64,000 nt of DNA, from the NCBI RefSeq assembly GCF_041052385.1, contig NZ_CP163439.1:3399001-3463000 (forward strand), read 5' to 3'. Positions within the stretch are counted from its first letter, which is position 1. Every line of letters begins with the position of its first letter. Source of the stretch: Streptomyces sp. R28 (lineage in GTDB: Bacteria; Actinomycetota; Actinomycetes; Streptomycetales; Streptomycetaceae). A program made the translations under genes and the position numbers. The notes beneath the pieces were generated by a model. That model worked only from the letters and a program-made list of their open reading frames with translations, did not search any database and was not told the origin of the DNA. Below, piece by piece: positions 52,401 through 61,303 of this stretch.

Positions 52401-53087
52401 ATGCGCCGACCGAAGCTGCGCCGACCACGCCTGCCGCGCACCCGTGCGGGGCAGCGGCGGCTGGTGCAGGCCGTGATGTCCGGGTGTGTGCTGGCGCTGC
52501 TTCCGGTCACCTGGATGTACGTCGTGACCGGGGACCGGCTGCGCACGGCGGCCGACGTGCCGCGCACCGACGTCGCCGTCGTCTTCGGTGCCGGTCTGTG
52601 GGAGGGCGAGCCGTCGCCGTACCTCGCGCACCGGCTCGACGCGGCGGCCGAGCTGTACCGCGAGGGCCGAATCGAGGTCGTCCTCGTCACCGGCGACAAC
52701 AGCCGTGAGGACTACGACGAGCCCGACGCCATGCGCACGTATCTGACCCGGCACGGCGTGCCCGACTCGCGCATCGTCAGCGACTACGCCGGCTTCGACA
52801 CCTGGGACTCCTGCGTCCGTGCCAAGAAGATCTTCGGCGTCGACGAGGCGGTGCTGATCAGCCAGGGCTTCCACATCCGGCGGGCGGTCGCGCTGTGCCA
52901 GGAGGCGGGGGTGGCGTCGTACGGTGTCGGGGTCGACGCCAAGCACGACGTGACCTGGTACTACGGCGGCACCCGGGAGATCTTCGCGGCGGGCAAGGCG
53001 GCCCTGGACGCCGTCTTCGAGCCGGACCCCCGGTTCCTGGGGCGAAAGGAACCCGGGGTGACCCAGGCGCTCGCCACGGGGCGGTAG
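52401..53087 (+). CDS. SanA/YdcF-like (DUF218) membrane protein
   Basis: A 228-residue protein with a basic N-terminus and one membrane helix (AVMSGCVLALLPVTWMYVVT), followed by a DUF218 domain: TDVAVVFGAGLWEGEPSPYL, AELYREGRIEVVLVTGDNSR and ESRTGFDTWDSC-type DYAGFDTWDSCVRAKKIFGV, then VLISQGFHIRRAVALCQEAG. The closest branch is SanA, linked to envelope barrier function and vancomycin sensitivity in other bacteria. GGGGAGGGAC precedes the ATG. Divergent from the chelatase gene. Confidence 0.82.
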   Translation: MRRPKLRRPRLPRTRAGQRRLVQAVMSGCVLALLPVTWMYVVTGDRLRTAADVPRTDVAVVFGAGLWEGEPSPYLAHRLDAAAELYREGRIEVVLVTGDNSREDYDEPDAMRTYLTRHGVPDSRIVSDYAGFDTWDSCVRAKKIFGVDEAVLISQGFHIRRAVALCQEAGVASYGVGVDAKHDVTWYYGGTREIFAAGKAALDAVFEPDPRFLGRKEPGVTQALATGR

Positions 53088-53465
53088 GGGCGCGTCGGCC
53101 GCTTCGTACGGCTGTTCGACTGTTCGGCTGTTCGGCTGTGCGACCTCGATCACCGTGGAAGCCGCCGCGAACTGGATCTTCGAGAACGAACAGATGACGA
53201 GCCCGGAGAACATCGCGGCCATCGAGCGGTTCCTCGGTGTCCGGCCGGGCAGCTCAGGATCCTCCTCTGGGCCGTCAGAGAGGCCGGCGAGCACGGTGTG
53301 ACGGTGGCCGCGCGCAGCACGCAGGACCTGAGCCGGGACACCGACGCGCCGGCCGAGATCCTCACCGCCGTCGTGGCCGCCCACCGCCGGGAACCGGCAG
53401 ACGGCCAGGACAGCCGGGACGGCCTGGCGGCGCCTCCCCGCCGGGAGGGACCCCCTGACTGGTGG
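53088..53465. other. Spacer with small gene fragments
   Basis: The plus strand reads ITVEAAANWIFENEQMTSPE then NIAAIERFLGVRPG, an acidic C-terminal-like piece without a start. Further on it reads EHGVTVAARSTQDLSRDTDA. No complete gene is seen. The P450 gene ends on the other strand at 53466. Confidence 0.35.
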
Positions 53466-54815
53466 TCATCCGCTTCGAGGACGCACGGTCATCCGCAGGG
53501 TGCGGGGCCGTACGGTGGCCCGGGCCACGGGTCGGACCACCTGTCCCTCGGCGAGTTCCAGCCGTGCCGTCCGCAGGATCGTCGCGATCGCCGTGATCAT
53601 TTCGGCGAGGGCGAAGCGGTCTCCGATGCATTTGTGCTTGCCGTCCCCGAAGGGCAGGAACGCGCCCAGCGGGGGCTCCTGGGCCTCGCCCCGCCACCGC
53701 TCCGGATCGAAGGTGAGCGGGTCGGGAAAGAGCTCGGGATCGCGGTGCAGGGCGTGCTGGCAGTAGGCCAGCTCGGTGTCGGCGGGCAGGGTCCACTCGC
53801 CGAGCCGGGTCTCGGTGGTCGTGCGGCGCGTGACGAGCCAGCCGGTGTGGTGCAGCCTCAGGGTCTCGGTGATCACCCGGTTCAGGTAAGGCAGACGGGT
53901 CAGGTCGTCGAAGGCGACCGGCCGCTCGCCGACGACCTCGTCCAGCTCGGCCAGGACGCGGGCCTCGATCTCCGGCTGACGGGCGAGTTCGTACAGGATC
54001 CAGGACAGCACCGAAGCGGTGGTCTCGGTGCCGGCCACGGCCAGGGTGAGGATCTCGGAACAGATCTGATGCCCGGTCAGCGGTTGGCCGGTCTCCTCGT
54101 CGACGGCGCGCAGCAGCATGGACAGCATGTCCCCGGTGTCGTGCCCGGAGGCCTGCAGTTCGTCGACGGCGGTGTTGATGGTGGCGCGTACGGCGGCTCG
54201 GGCCCGGTCGAAGCGGCGGTTGAAGGCAAGCGGGAGGCGCTCGACCCAGTCGGGCAGCATGATGCGGGCGCCGACGCCGTTCATCACCACCGACAGGTCG
54301 CTGCGCAACTGGCGGAAGGTGGCCTCGTCGAGGCTGCCCGAGAACACGGTCTTCGCGAGCATGTTGAGGCTGAGCTGAACCATCGCCTCGCGCACGTCGA
54401 GCGTCTGACCGGGTTTCCAGGCGGCGACGGCGGCGGTCACCTCGGCGCGCATGATGTCGACGTAGCGAGTGATCTCGGTGTGGGCGAACGCCGGCTGGAG
54501 CTGACGGCGCTTGCGTACATGGGTCCGGCCGGCGGCGGTGACCACGCTGTCGCCCAGCAGCTGGCCCATCTTGTCGAAGAACCGTCCCTTGTCCAGGGTC
54601 GGTGCGAGAGCCTTCAGCATCTGGTGGATCAGGGTCGGATCCTGCACCACGACGGTCCGCGTGCCGGGTTGCAGGACGATCTCGATCAGGGGTTCCCCCG
54701 TCTCTCGCAGCGAGGCGATGAAACCGAGGTTGTCGCGCATCTTCAGGGCGTGACCAAGGAGAGGAAACGATCCTGCAGCCCGGGGGATGGGGGGAGGCGC
54801 AGTCAGCGTTGTCAC
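53466..54815 (-). CDS. Cytochrome P450
   Basis: A 449-residue P450. I-helix AGTETTASVL with the oxygen-activating Thr, K-helix motif VITETLRLHHTGWLVTRRTT (ExxR), the FDPERW block, and the haem loop AFLPFGDGKHKCIGDRFALA with the axial Cys. The N-terminus PPPIPRAAGSFPLLGHALKM is of the soluble bacterial type resembling terpene- or fatty-acid-hydroxylating classes. GTG 54815 follows GAAGGGATCACC and fits this start; upstream codons do not. It lies 224 bases after the crotonase of the adenylase/oxidoreductase set, same strand, so it may be associated. No terpene cyclase is near. Confidence 0.88.
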   Translation of the reverse strand: MTTLTAPPPIPRAAGSFPLLGHALKMRDNLGFIASLRETGEPLIEIVLQPGTRTVVVQDPTLIHQMLKALAPTLDKGRFFDKMGQLLGDSVVTAAGRTHVRKRRQLQPAFAHTEITRYVDIMRAEVTAAVAAWKPGQTLDVREAMVQLSLNMLAKTVFSGSLDEATFRQLRSDLSVVMNGVGARIMLPDWVERLPLAFNRRFDRARAAVRATINTAVDELQASGHDTGDMLSMLLRAVDEETGQPLTGHQICSEILTLAVAGTETTASVLSWILYELARQPEIEARVLAELDEVVGERPVAFDDLTRLPYLNRVITETLRLHHTGWLVTRRTTTETRLGEWTLPADTELAYCQHALHRDPELFPDPLTFDPERWRGEAQEPPLGAFLPFGDGKHKCIGDRFALAEMITAIATILRTARLELAEGQVVRPVARATVRPRTLRMTVRPRSG

Positions 54816-55039
54816 GGTGATCCCTTCACGGCGGTCCGAGGTGCCCGTATTACTTCCCTGACTTTTCCCCAATGGAACGTGTTCTGCGCCACGGGTGAGG
54901 GACAAGTGGTGAGAGGGCCACGTGAGTTCCGGTCACAGCGGGCGGGCGTGCCGGATGGCTGCCGTGAACGAGCGTGGGTGAGGGCCGCGGGTGTGGCCGG
55001 CGGTCGTAGGCACCGCCGGCCGCACCCACGGCAAAATCC

Positions 55040-55807
55040 TCAGCGCCCCTTGAAGACGGGCGCCCGTTTCTCCAGGAACGCGGTCATGCCCTCCTTCTGG
55101 TCCTCGGTCGCGAACAGGGCGTGAAAGACGCGGCGTTCGAAGAGGAGGCCGTCGCGCAGGCCGGTTTCGAGGGCCTGGTCGACGCACTCGCGGGCCGCCG
55201 TGACGGCCGCGCGGCCGTACGAGGCGATCGTCGCCGCCGCTCGCAGGCCCTCCGGCAGGACCTGGTCGTCCGGGACGACCCGGGAGACAAGACCGCAGCT
55301 TCCGGCCTCCCGTGCGTCCATCGTGCGGCCGGTGAGGATCAGGTCCATCGCCTTCGCCCGGCCGACGAGGCGGGTCAGGCGCTGGGTGCCGCCGATGCCG
55401 GGGATCACGCCGAGCTTGATCTCCGGCTGGCCGAAGACCGCCGACTCCCCCGCGATGACCAGATCGCACATCATCACCAGCTCGCACCCGCCGCCCAGCG
55501 CATAGCCGTTGACCGCGGCGATCTTCGGGGTGCGCAGGGCCGTGAAGCCCTCCCAGGCCGCGAAGTAGTCCTCGGCCGCCATCTCCGCCGCCGTCTTCCC
55601 CGCCATCTCCTTGATGTCGGCGCCGGCCGCGAACACCTTCTCCGAACCGGTGACGACGAAGCAGCCCACCTGGGGGTCCTGGTCCAACGGGCGCAGTACG
55701 TCGAGGAGTTCGGCCAGCAGATCGCCGCTGAGGGCGTTGAGCACGTGCGGACGGTGCAGGCGTACGGTCACCACGGCGCCGTCGCGTTCGATCTTGAGGT
55801 TGTTCAT
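55040..55807 (-). CDS. Enoyl-CoA hydratase/isomerase (crotonase family)
   Basis: A 255-residue crotonase. Oxyanion-hole motifs FAAGADIKEMAGKTAAEMAA and NGYALGGGCELVMMCDLVIA, with the probable catalytic Glu pair in GQPEIKLGVIPGIGGTQRL and the ALETGLRDGLLFERRVFHALF C-terminal helix. It hydrates or isomerises an acyl-CoA double bond in the cytoplasm. It follows the membrane oxidoreductase gene by 28 bases, so it is likely in the same operon. In the context of an adenylating enzyme it may process the activated acyl product. An ordinary beta-oxidation role cannot be excluded. Confidence 0.9.
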   Translation of the reverse strand: MNNLKIERDGAVVTVRLHRPHVLNALSGDLLAELLDVLRPLDQDPQVGCFVVTGSEKVFAAGADIKEMAGKTAAEMAAEDYFAAWEGFTALRTPKIAAVNGYALGGGCELVMMCDLVIAGESAVFGQPEIKLGVIPGIGGTQRLTRLVGRAKAMDLILTGRTMDAREAGSCGLVSRVVPDDQVLPEGLRAAATIASYGRAAVTAARECVDQALETGLRDGLLFERRVFHALFATEDQKEGMTAFLEKRAPVFKGR

Positions 55808-55835
55808 CTTCAGCTCCTGTGCGCAGAGTGCCGAG

Positions 55836-57083
55836 TTACGAGTCCCAGATCGCGCCGTACGCCGGAATCCCGCGCCGCTCCAGGCCGTGCACCACCTGCC
55901 AGGTGAGCTTCTTGTTGGAGATGCAGATGACGGCCTCGGCGCCGAAGTCGCGGTACGCCTCGTACGCGAGTCGCACCATGTCGGGCTTGCCGTGCCGGGC
56001 GGTGTCGCGGATCAGGGCGTGCGGCTGGACGGCGAGGATCTCGTCGACCAGGGCGTCGCCGTAGGTGGTGCGGGGGTCGCGGGTCGCCCAGACCAGGCGG
56101 GAGGGGACCTCGGCGGCGAGGAGGTGCGGGAGGCAGGGGCCGATGCCGCTGCCGGTGGCGACGTAGACCACCTTGGTGAACAGGGTCTCTATGTTGGCGA
56201 CTCCGGCCGTCGTGATGCCCTTGACCCAGACCCGGGAGGGCAGGTCGTCGATGAAGGCGCCCGTCCAGTCCCCGGCGCGCGAGATGGTGAGCCGGAAGCC
56301 GGGCTCGCCGGGTGCCGGGACGTTGGCGAAGGAGTGCCACTCCTTCAGCGGGCTGCGGCTGACCGCGGTCGAGGAGCCCGCGAAGGGGGTCTCGCCGTGG
56401 TCGAAGCGGGCCAGTACGACGTGCGGGGAGGGGCGTTCCAGGCGTACGTCCACCTTGCGCAGCCGTAACCAGGGCAGGGCGACGCTGAAGGTGACGAGCG
56501 CTAGCACCATGAGCGCAACGGGACCGGACGACGACAGCAGGGTGTGCGCCCAGAACAGGATCAGGGCCGTCCAGCCGCCGAAGCGGTGGATCTTCTCGAA
56601 GTGGTCGTGGTGGCGGGAACGGAAGGGCGGGAGCGCGGTGGCCACGATCAGCGCGAGGAGGGCCAGCAGGGTCCAGCTCACGGCCATGAGCGGGCCGTTG
56701 GTCGTGGTGACCGCCAGCGCCAGGAACCATGCCGTCCCCGCCAGCGCCGCGCCCACGTGCAGCCCGCCGAAGTGGTACACCTTGCCCAGCGACCAGCGGA
56801 TCTTCAGCGGCCAGGTCGTCGGCGCCGAAGTGGCCAGCCTGAAGAAGAAGTTGATCACGTACTGCTGGCGTACGAGGACGGCGAGCGCGAGGTTCGCCAG
56901 TGCCGCGTGGCCCAGGGCCGGCGTCGACAGGGGCCAACCTGCCCACAGGAACGCCAGGTTGGCGGTGAGTACCAGGGCCGCCAGGCGGTTGTAGTGCATC
57001 AGGCGGGGGTGCTTGAGCAGGCGGCGCGGGCCTGGGATCAACGGCGGCAGATCGACGGCCTGACGCTTGAGGGACGTGGTCAT
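55836..57083 (-). CDS. TmpA-like membrane oxidoreductase (ferric-reductase-type)
   Basis: A 415-residue protein with about six membrane helices in the first half (HALANLALAVLVRQQYVINF, GKVYHFGGLHVGAALAGTAW, HFEKIHRFGGWTALILFWAH). Paired His on helices (HFGGLH, HRFGG, WAH) suit haem or a quinol-type site. The soluble second half ends with an NAD(P)-binding domain: LFTKVVYVATGSGIGPCLPH (GSGIGP) and LVWATRDPRTTYGDALVDEI. This is the ferric-reductase-like fold seen in fungal TmpA and in the C-terminal part of some NRPS-like fungal enzymes. Its start overlaps the adenylase stop by 4 bases. The partner arrangement suggests it reduces or oxidises a product of the adenylase. The family link is my inference. 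Confidence 0.7.
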   Translation of the reverse strand: MTTSLKRQAVDLPPLIPGPRRLLKHPRLMHYNRLAALVLTANLAFLWAGWPLSTPALGHAALANLALAVLVRQQYVINFFFRLATSAPTTWPLKIRWSLGKVYHFGGLHVGAALAGTAWFLALAVTTTNGPLMAVSWTLLALLALIVATALPPFRSRHHDHFEKIHRFGGWTALILFWAHTLLSSSGPVALMVLALVTFSVALPWLRLRKVDVRLERPSPHVVLARFDHGETPFAGSSTAVSRSPLKEWHSFANVPAPGEPGFRLTISRAGDWTGAFIDDLPSRVWVKGITTAGVANIETLFTKVVYVATGSGIGPCLPHLLAAEVPSRLVWATRDPRTTYGDALVDEILAVQPHALIRDTARHGKPDMVRLAYEAYRDFGAEAVICISNKKLTWQVVHGLERRGIPAYGAIWDS

Positions 57084-58624
57084 CGGGCCGCCCCCTGAAG
57101 CGTCCGCTCCTCCGCCATCCGCAGCAGCGCCGGTTTGTCGATCTTGCCGCGGTCGGTCTCCGGCAGTGATGACAGGGGCATGACATGTTCGGGCACGCAG
57201 TAGTACGGCAGCGCCTCCGCCACCGCGCGGCGGGCCCCTTCCGGGTCGACGTCCGCGGGGCAGACGAAGGACACGAGGGTCCGCGCGTCCCGCTTCAAGG
57301 TCACCGCGCGCACACAGCCCTCGACCGACTCCAGCACCGAGGAGACGGAGTCGAGCTCGACCCGGAAGCCGCGCACCTTGACCTGGTCGTCGGTCCGACC
57401 GAGGTGTTCGAGCTCGCCGCCCGGGGTCCAGCGGCCGAGGTCACGGGTGCGGAACATACGGTGGCGGGCGCCGAGGAAGGGGTCCGGGGCGTAGCGCTCG
57501 GCGTTCAGGGCGTCGTCGTCCAGGTAGCCGGCCGAGACGCAGGCGCCGCCCGCCCACATCTCCCCCACCTCGCCGAGGGGCAGGGGGCGGCGGTCGGCGT
57601 CGAGGACGTAGACCGTGTTGTTGGGGGTCGGGCGGCCGATGGTGAGCAGCGGGTCGGACGGATGGTGACGGTGCATCGTGTTGACGATGGTCGTCTCGGT
57701 CGGGCCGCAGCAGTTGTGGAAGGCGGCGCGGTGGGCCCACCGGTCGGCGAGCGGGCGCGGGCAGGGCTCTCCGGCGACGGCGACCGTGTGGACGCGTGGG
57801 CAGGTCGCCGGGTCGATGCCGGACAGCACGGTCGGGGTCGCGATCAGCACGTCGGCCGTGCGGGCGGCCGCCGCGACGTCCTTGCCGCGGATGACGAGGG
57901 TGCCGCCCTGGGTGAGGCAGCCGAGGATCTCCCAGGCGGCCATGTCGAAGGCGACGTTGAGGAGCTGGGCCACCCGGTCGCCGGGGCGGATGCCGAGGCC
58001 GCCGGGCTGGGTGAGGAGAAGGTTGGCGACGTTGCGGTGGGTGACCTTCACGCCGTTGGGCCGGCCGGTGGTACCGGAGGTGAACAGGACGTAGCAGCCG
58101 TCGTCGGGCCGGGTCGCGGTGCGGGGCCTCGGAGCGTACGGCTGTGGCTCGTCCAGCGTGATCAACAGGTGGCCGTCGGGCAGCGGCACCCGGTGGGCGT
58201 GCTCGGCGACCGTGAGGACGACGCGGGTGCGGGCGGTGCCGACGACGTGGGCGAGCTGATGCGCGGGCGCGAGGCCGATGTCCTGCGGGACGTAGGCGGC
58301 GCCCGCCTTCAGGATGCCGAGCAGACCGACGAGCATCGGGATCGAGCGGCGCACGAAGAGTCCGACGTGGTCACCGGGGTGTACGCCCTCTCGGGCGAGG
58401 CGGGCGGCGACGGCGTCGGCGCGGCGGTCGAGCTCGCCGTAGGTGATGCGGTCGCCCAGGTGCTCGGCGGCGACGGCGTCCGGGGCGGCGGCGGCCTGCC
58501 GTTCGACGGCGCGGTGGATCAGCGGGTCGCGGACGGGGACGGTGGGGCCGCGGCCGTACTGCCAGAAGAGGTGCTGGTCGCGGGGAGGCAGATGGCCCAG
58601 GGGGCCGGCAGGGCACAGGGGCAT
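57080..58624 (-). CDS. Adenylation-domain enzyme (stand-alone, no carrier domain)
   Basis: A 514-residue AMP-forming synthetase. Core motifs: YVLFTSGTTGRPNGVKVTHR (A3), FHNCCGPTETTIVNTMHRHH (A5), GEVGEMWAGGACVSAGYL (A6), MFRTRDLGRWTPGGELEHLG (A7), GRTDDQVKVRGFRVEL (A8) and the C-terminal Lys in DRGKIDKPALLRM (A10). It resembles NRPS adenylation domains more than CoA ligases. No carrier-protein (LGGxS) motif or condensation domain follows. GGAGGTCCC lies just before ATG 58624. It is first of a coupled set with a membrane oxidoreductase and a crotonase. The substrate cannot be read with confidence; no diagnostic amino-acid Asp is visible at the usual site. Confidence 0.85.
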   Translation of the reverse strand: MPLCPAGPLGHLPPRDQHLFWQYGRGPTVPVRDPLIHRAVERQAAAAPDAVAAEHLGDRITYGELDRRADAVAARLAREGVHPGDHVGLFVRRSIPMLVGLLGILKAGAAYVPQDIGLAPAHQLAHVVGTARTRVVLTVAEHAHRVPLPDGHLLITLDEPQPYAPRPRTATRPDDGCYVLFTSGTTGRPNGVKVTHRNVANLLLTQPGGLGIRPGDRVAQLLNVAFDMAAWEILGCLTQGGTLVIRGKDVAAAARTADVLIATPTVLSGIDPATCPRVHTVAVAGEPCPRPLADRWAHRAAFHNCCGPTETTIVNTMHRHHPSDPLLTIGRPTPNNTVYVLDADRRPLPLGEVGEMWAGGACVSAGYLDDDALNAERYAPDPFLGARHRMFRTRDLGRWTPGGELEHLGRTDDQVKVRGFRVELDSVSSVLESVEGCVRAVTLKRDARTLVSFVCPADVDPEGARRAVAEALPYYCVPEHVMPLSSLPETDRGKIDKPALLRMAEERTLQGAAR

Positions 58625-58719
58625 GGTCGGGGGACCTCCTGGCAGGCTGTTTCGAGATGACGGTTTGCCGTGCGGGCATGCCCGGTATGTCGAACGCCGT
58701 ACGGAGTGCACGCGTGCGG

Positions 58720-58733
58720 CCACGCATGCGTGG
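58720..58733. promoter_or_regulatory. Palindrome CCACGCATGCGTGG upstream of the adenylase gene
   Basis: A perfect 14-base inverted repeat 96 bases upstream of the adenylase start, inside a longer quasi-palindrome with GCACGCGTGC on its left and TGCGTG on its right. Candidate regulator site; no regulator gene is adjacent. Confidence 0.4.
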
Positions 58734-58963
58734 TGCGTGTAACGGAGACGTGCTGCGTCGGCGCCGTGCCTGGGCTTCGACTGTAGCCCCGGCTCTTCCA
58801 CCTTCAACCAGGCGTGATCGGCCAACTACGGTACGGAATGAGACATGCGAGCCGACTTAGGAAACAGCGGCAACTTCCGTGCCGTCCGGCGGCGACTGAG
58901 GGCAGGGCGCCTGTGCGCCTCACGGCGGCCGGGCGGCGACGGGGAGGTCACCGTCCCGGCCGC

Positions 58964-58990
58964 GTAACAGGGAGCCGCCGCGCACGTAAC
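58964..58990 (+). promoter_or_regulatory. Possible GlnR half-sites before nasA
   Basis: GTAAC at 58964-58968 and GTAAC at 58986-58990 are exactly 22 bases apart, the period of the a-boxes in GlnR sites, and lie 24 bases before the nasA-like start. The b-box (GAAAC-type) between them is not conserved, so this is tentative. It fits a nitrogen-regulated nitrate reductase. Confidence 0.35.
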
Positions 58991-59013
58991 ACGCCCGACT
59001 CACGCTGGACGGT

Positions 59014-61230
59014 ATGCCGAACTCCGCGACGCCCACGCACTGCCCGTACTGCGCCCTGCAGTGCGGAATGAACCTCACGCCCCTGCAGGACGGGGGTGTC
59101 GCGGTGGTCGAGCGCCCGGACTTCCCGGTGAACAAGGGGGCGCTGTGCGGCAAGGGCCGTACGGCGCCCGCGGTGCTGGCGTCGAGCGTCCGCCTGACCT
59201 CGCCGCTGGTGCGTTCGGGCGGCACGCTGGTGCCCGCCACCTGGGACGAGGCGCTGGACCGCATCGCCGAAGGCCTGAATCGCACGCGTACGGAACATGG
59301 CCCGGACGCGTGCGGGGTCTTCGGCGGAGGCGGTCTGACGAACGAGAAGGCGTACAGCCTCGGCAAGTTCGCGAGGATCGTGCTCGGCACCTCGCAGATC
59401 GACTACAACGGCCGCTTCTGCATGTCGTCGGCGGCCGCGGCCGGGATGAAGGCGTTCGGGCTCGACCGGGGGCTGCCGTTCCCGCTGGAGGACATCCCGA
59501 AGACCGGCTGCGTGATCCTGGTCGGCTCGAACCTGGCGGAGACAATGCCGCCGTCGCTGCGCTTCTTCAACGAGCTGCGCGAGAACGGCGGCACGCTGAT
59601 CGTCATCGACCCGCGCCGCACCAAGACCGCCGAGCAGGCCGACCTGCACCTGATGCCCCGGCCGGGCACCGACCTCGCGCTGGCGCTCGGCATGCTGCAC
59701 CTGGTCGTCGCCGAGGGGCGGGTGGACGAGGAGTACGTCCAGGAGCGCACGGTCGGCTGGGAGGACGCGCGGGCCGCGGCGATGGCGCACTGGCCGGAGT
59801 TCGTGGAGCGGATCACGGGGGTGTCCGTTCCTCAACTACGGGAAGCCGTACGGATGTTCTGCGAGCCGGAGAACGCGATGGTGCTGACCGCGCGCGGGCC
59901 CGAGCAGCAGTCCAAGGGCACGGACACCGTGAGCGCGTGGATCAACCTGTGTCTGGCGACGGGACGGGCGGGCCGGCCGCTGTCCGGTTACGGCTGTCTG
60001 ACCGGGCAGGGCAACGGGCAGGGCGGGCGCGAGCACGGCCAGAAGGCCGATCAGCTGCCCGGCTACCGCAAGCTGGACGACCCCGCGGCGCGGCGGCATG
60101 TCGCCGAGGTGTGGGGCGTGGACCCGGACAGCCTGCCCGGGCCGGGGCGCAGCGCGTACGAGTTGCTGGACGCGCTGGGCACGGACATCAAGTCGCTGCT
60201 GCTGATGGGCTCCAACCCGGTGGTGTCGGCGCCGCGTGCCGCGCACATCGAGGAGCGCATCAAGTCCCTTGACTTCCTCGCGGTGTGCGATGTGGTGCTG
60301 TCGGAGACGGCGGCTCTCGCGGATGTCGTACTGCCGGTCACGCAGTGGGCGGAGGAGACGGGCACGACGACCAACCTGGAGGGCCGGGTGCTGCTGCGGC
60401 GGCGCGCGATCACTCCTCCGGAGGGCGTCCGCAGCGACCTGGACGTCATGCACGAGCTCGCGGTGCGGCTGGGCGGCGAGAAGGGCCTGGAGAAGGGCTT
60501 CCCGACCGACCCCGAGGAGGTCTTCGAGGAGCTGCGCCGGGCGAGCGCGGGCGGAGCGGCGGACTACTCGGGGATCACGTACCGCAGGCTGGCGGAGGAG
60601 AACGGGGTGTTCTGGCCGTGTCCGGCGCCGGCGGACGCGGACCCCGCTTCGGCGGACTCCGAGGACGCCTCGCTGGACGCGTCCGCCGGGGCCGACGACC
60701 CGGCGCAGGACGACGAGGCCACGGACGACGGGACCACGGGCGCCGAGGCCGAAGGCCGTGCGGCGCACCCCGGCACGCCCCGTCTCTTCCTCGACCGGTT
60801 CGCCACGCCGGACGGACGGGCGAGGTTCGCCGCCGTCTCGCACCGGGCGGTCGCCGAGGAACCCGACGACGAGTACCCGGTGCTGCTGACGACCGGGCGG
60901 GTCGTGGCGCAGTACCAGTCCGGCGCCCAGACCCGCCGCGTCGACGAGCTGAACGCCGCCGCGCCGGGCCCGTTCGTGGAGCTGCACCCCCGGCTGGCGG
61001 CGCGGCTCGGGGCGGCCGAGGGCGATCCGGTGGCCGTGGTCTCGCGCCGGGGCCGGGCGGTCGCCCCCGCCCGCATCACGACCGGCATCCGCCCGGACAC
61101 CGTCTTCATGCCGTTCCACTGGCCGGGCGAGGGCCGCGCCAACACCCTGACGAACCCGGCGCTGGACCCGACGTCGCGGATGCCGGAGTTCAAGGCGTGC
61201 GCGGTGCGGGTGGAGGCGGTGAAGTCGTAA
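59014..61230 (+). CDS. nasA: Assimilatory nitrate reductase NasA-like molybdoenzyme
   Basis: A 738-residue molybdopterin oxidoreductase. The [4Fe-4S] site is HCPYCALQCGMNL with the fourth Cys in GALCGKGRT. Molybdopterin-binding blocks follow: GVFGGGGLTNEKAYSLGKFA, NGRFCMSSAAAAGMKAFGLD with the Mo-site Cys, ILVGSNLAETMPP and GYGCLTGQGNGQGGREHGQK. The C-terminal domain reads VLLTTGRVVAQYQSGAQTRR. An acidic, Ala/Asp/Glu-rich insertion of about 55 residues (near 545-600) is unusual. The enzyme reduces nitrate to nitrite in the cytoplasm. It is single here, with no nitrite reductase or transporter in the window. Possible GlnR boxes upstream. Confidence 0.88.
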   Translation: MPNSATPTHCPYCALQCGMNLTPLQDGGVAVVERPDFPVNKGALCGKGRTAPAVLASSVRLTSPLVRSGGTLVPATWDEALDRIAEGLNRTRTEHGPDACGVFGGGGLTNEKAYSLGKFARIVLGTSQIDYNGRFCMSSAAAAGMKAFGLDRGLPFPLEDIPKTGCVILVGSNLAETMPPSLRFFNELRENGGTLIVIDPRRTKTAEQADLHLMPRPGTDLALALGMLHLVVAEGRVDEEYVQERTVGWEDARAAAMAHWPEFVERITGVSVPQLREAVRMFCEPENAMVLTARGPEQQSKGTDTVSAWINLCLATGRAGRPLSGYGCLTGQGNGQGGREHGQKADQLPGYRKLDDPAARRHVAEVWGVDPDSLPGPGRSAYELLDALGTDIKSLLLMGSNPVVSAPRAAHIEERIKSLDFLAVCDVVLSETAALADVVLPVTQWAEETGTTTNLEGRVLLRRRAITPPEGVRSDLDVMHELAVRLGGEKGLEKGFPTDPEEVFEELRRASAGGAADYSGITYRRLAEENGVFWPCPAPADADPASADSEDASLDASAGADDPAQDDEATDDGTTGAEAEGRAAHPGTPRLFLDRFATPDGRARFAAVSHRAVAEEPDDEYPVLLTTGRVVAQYQSGAQTRRVDELNAAAPGPFVELHPRLAARLGAAEGDPVAVVSRRGRAVAPARITTGIRPDTVFMPFHWPGEGRANTLTNPALDPTSRMPEFKACAVRVEAVKS

Positions 61231-61303
61231 GGGCGGGCGACCACTTGATCGCGGACCGCCCGGACGTTGCGGGCCGGCGCGACATCGCCGTACGGTCGGA
61301 CGG

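Larger units (their letters stand above)
58625..59013. other. Divergent promoter region between adenylase and nasA-like genes
   Basis: 389 bases without a gene. Holds the palindrome at 58720 and two GTAAC boxes at 58964 and 58986. No other convincing element was seen. Confidence 0.45.

Noticed and set aside
58947..58990. A full GlnR box before nasA
   Set aside because: Two a-boxes have the right 22-base period but the b-box is not conserved; kept only as a low-confidence site.
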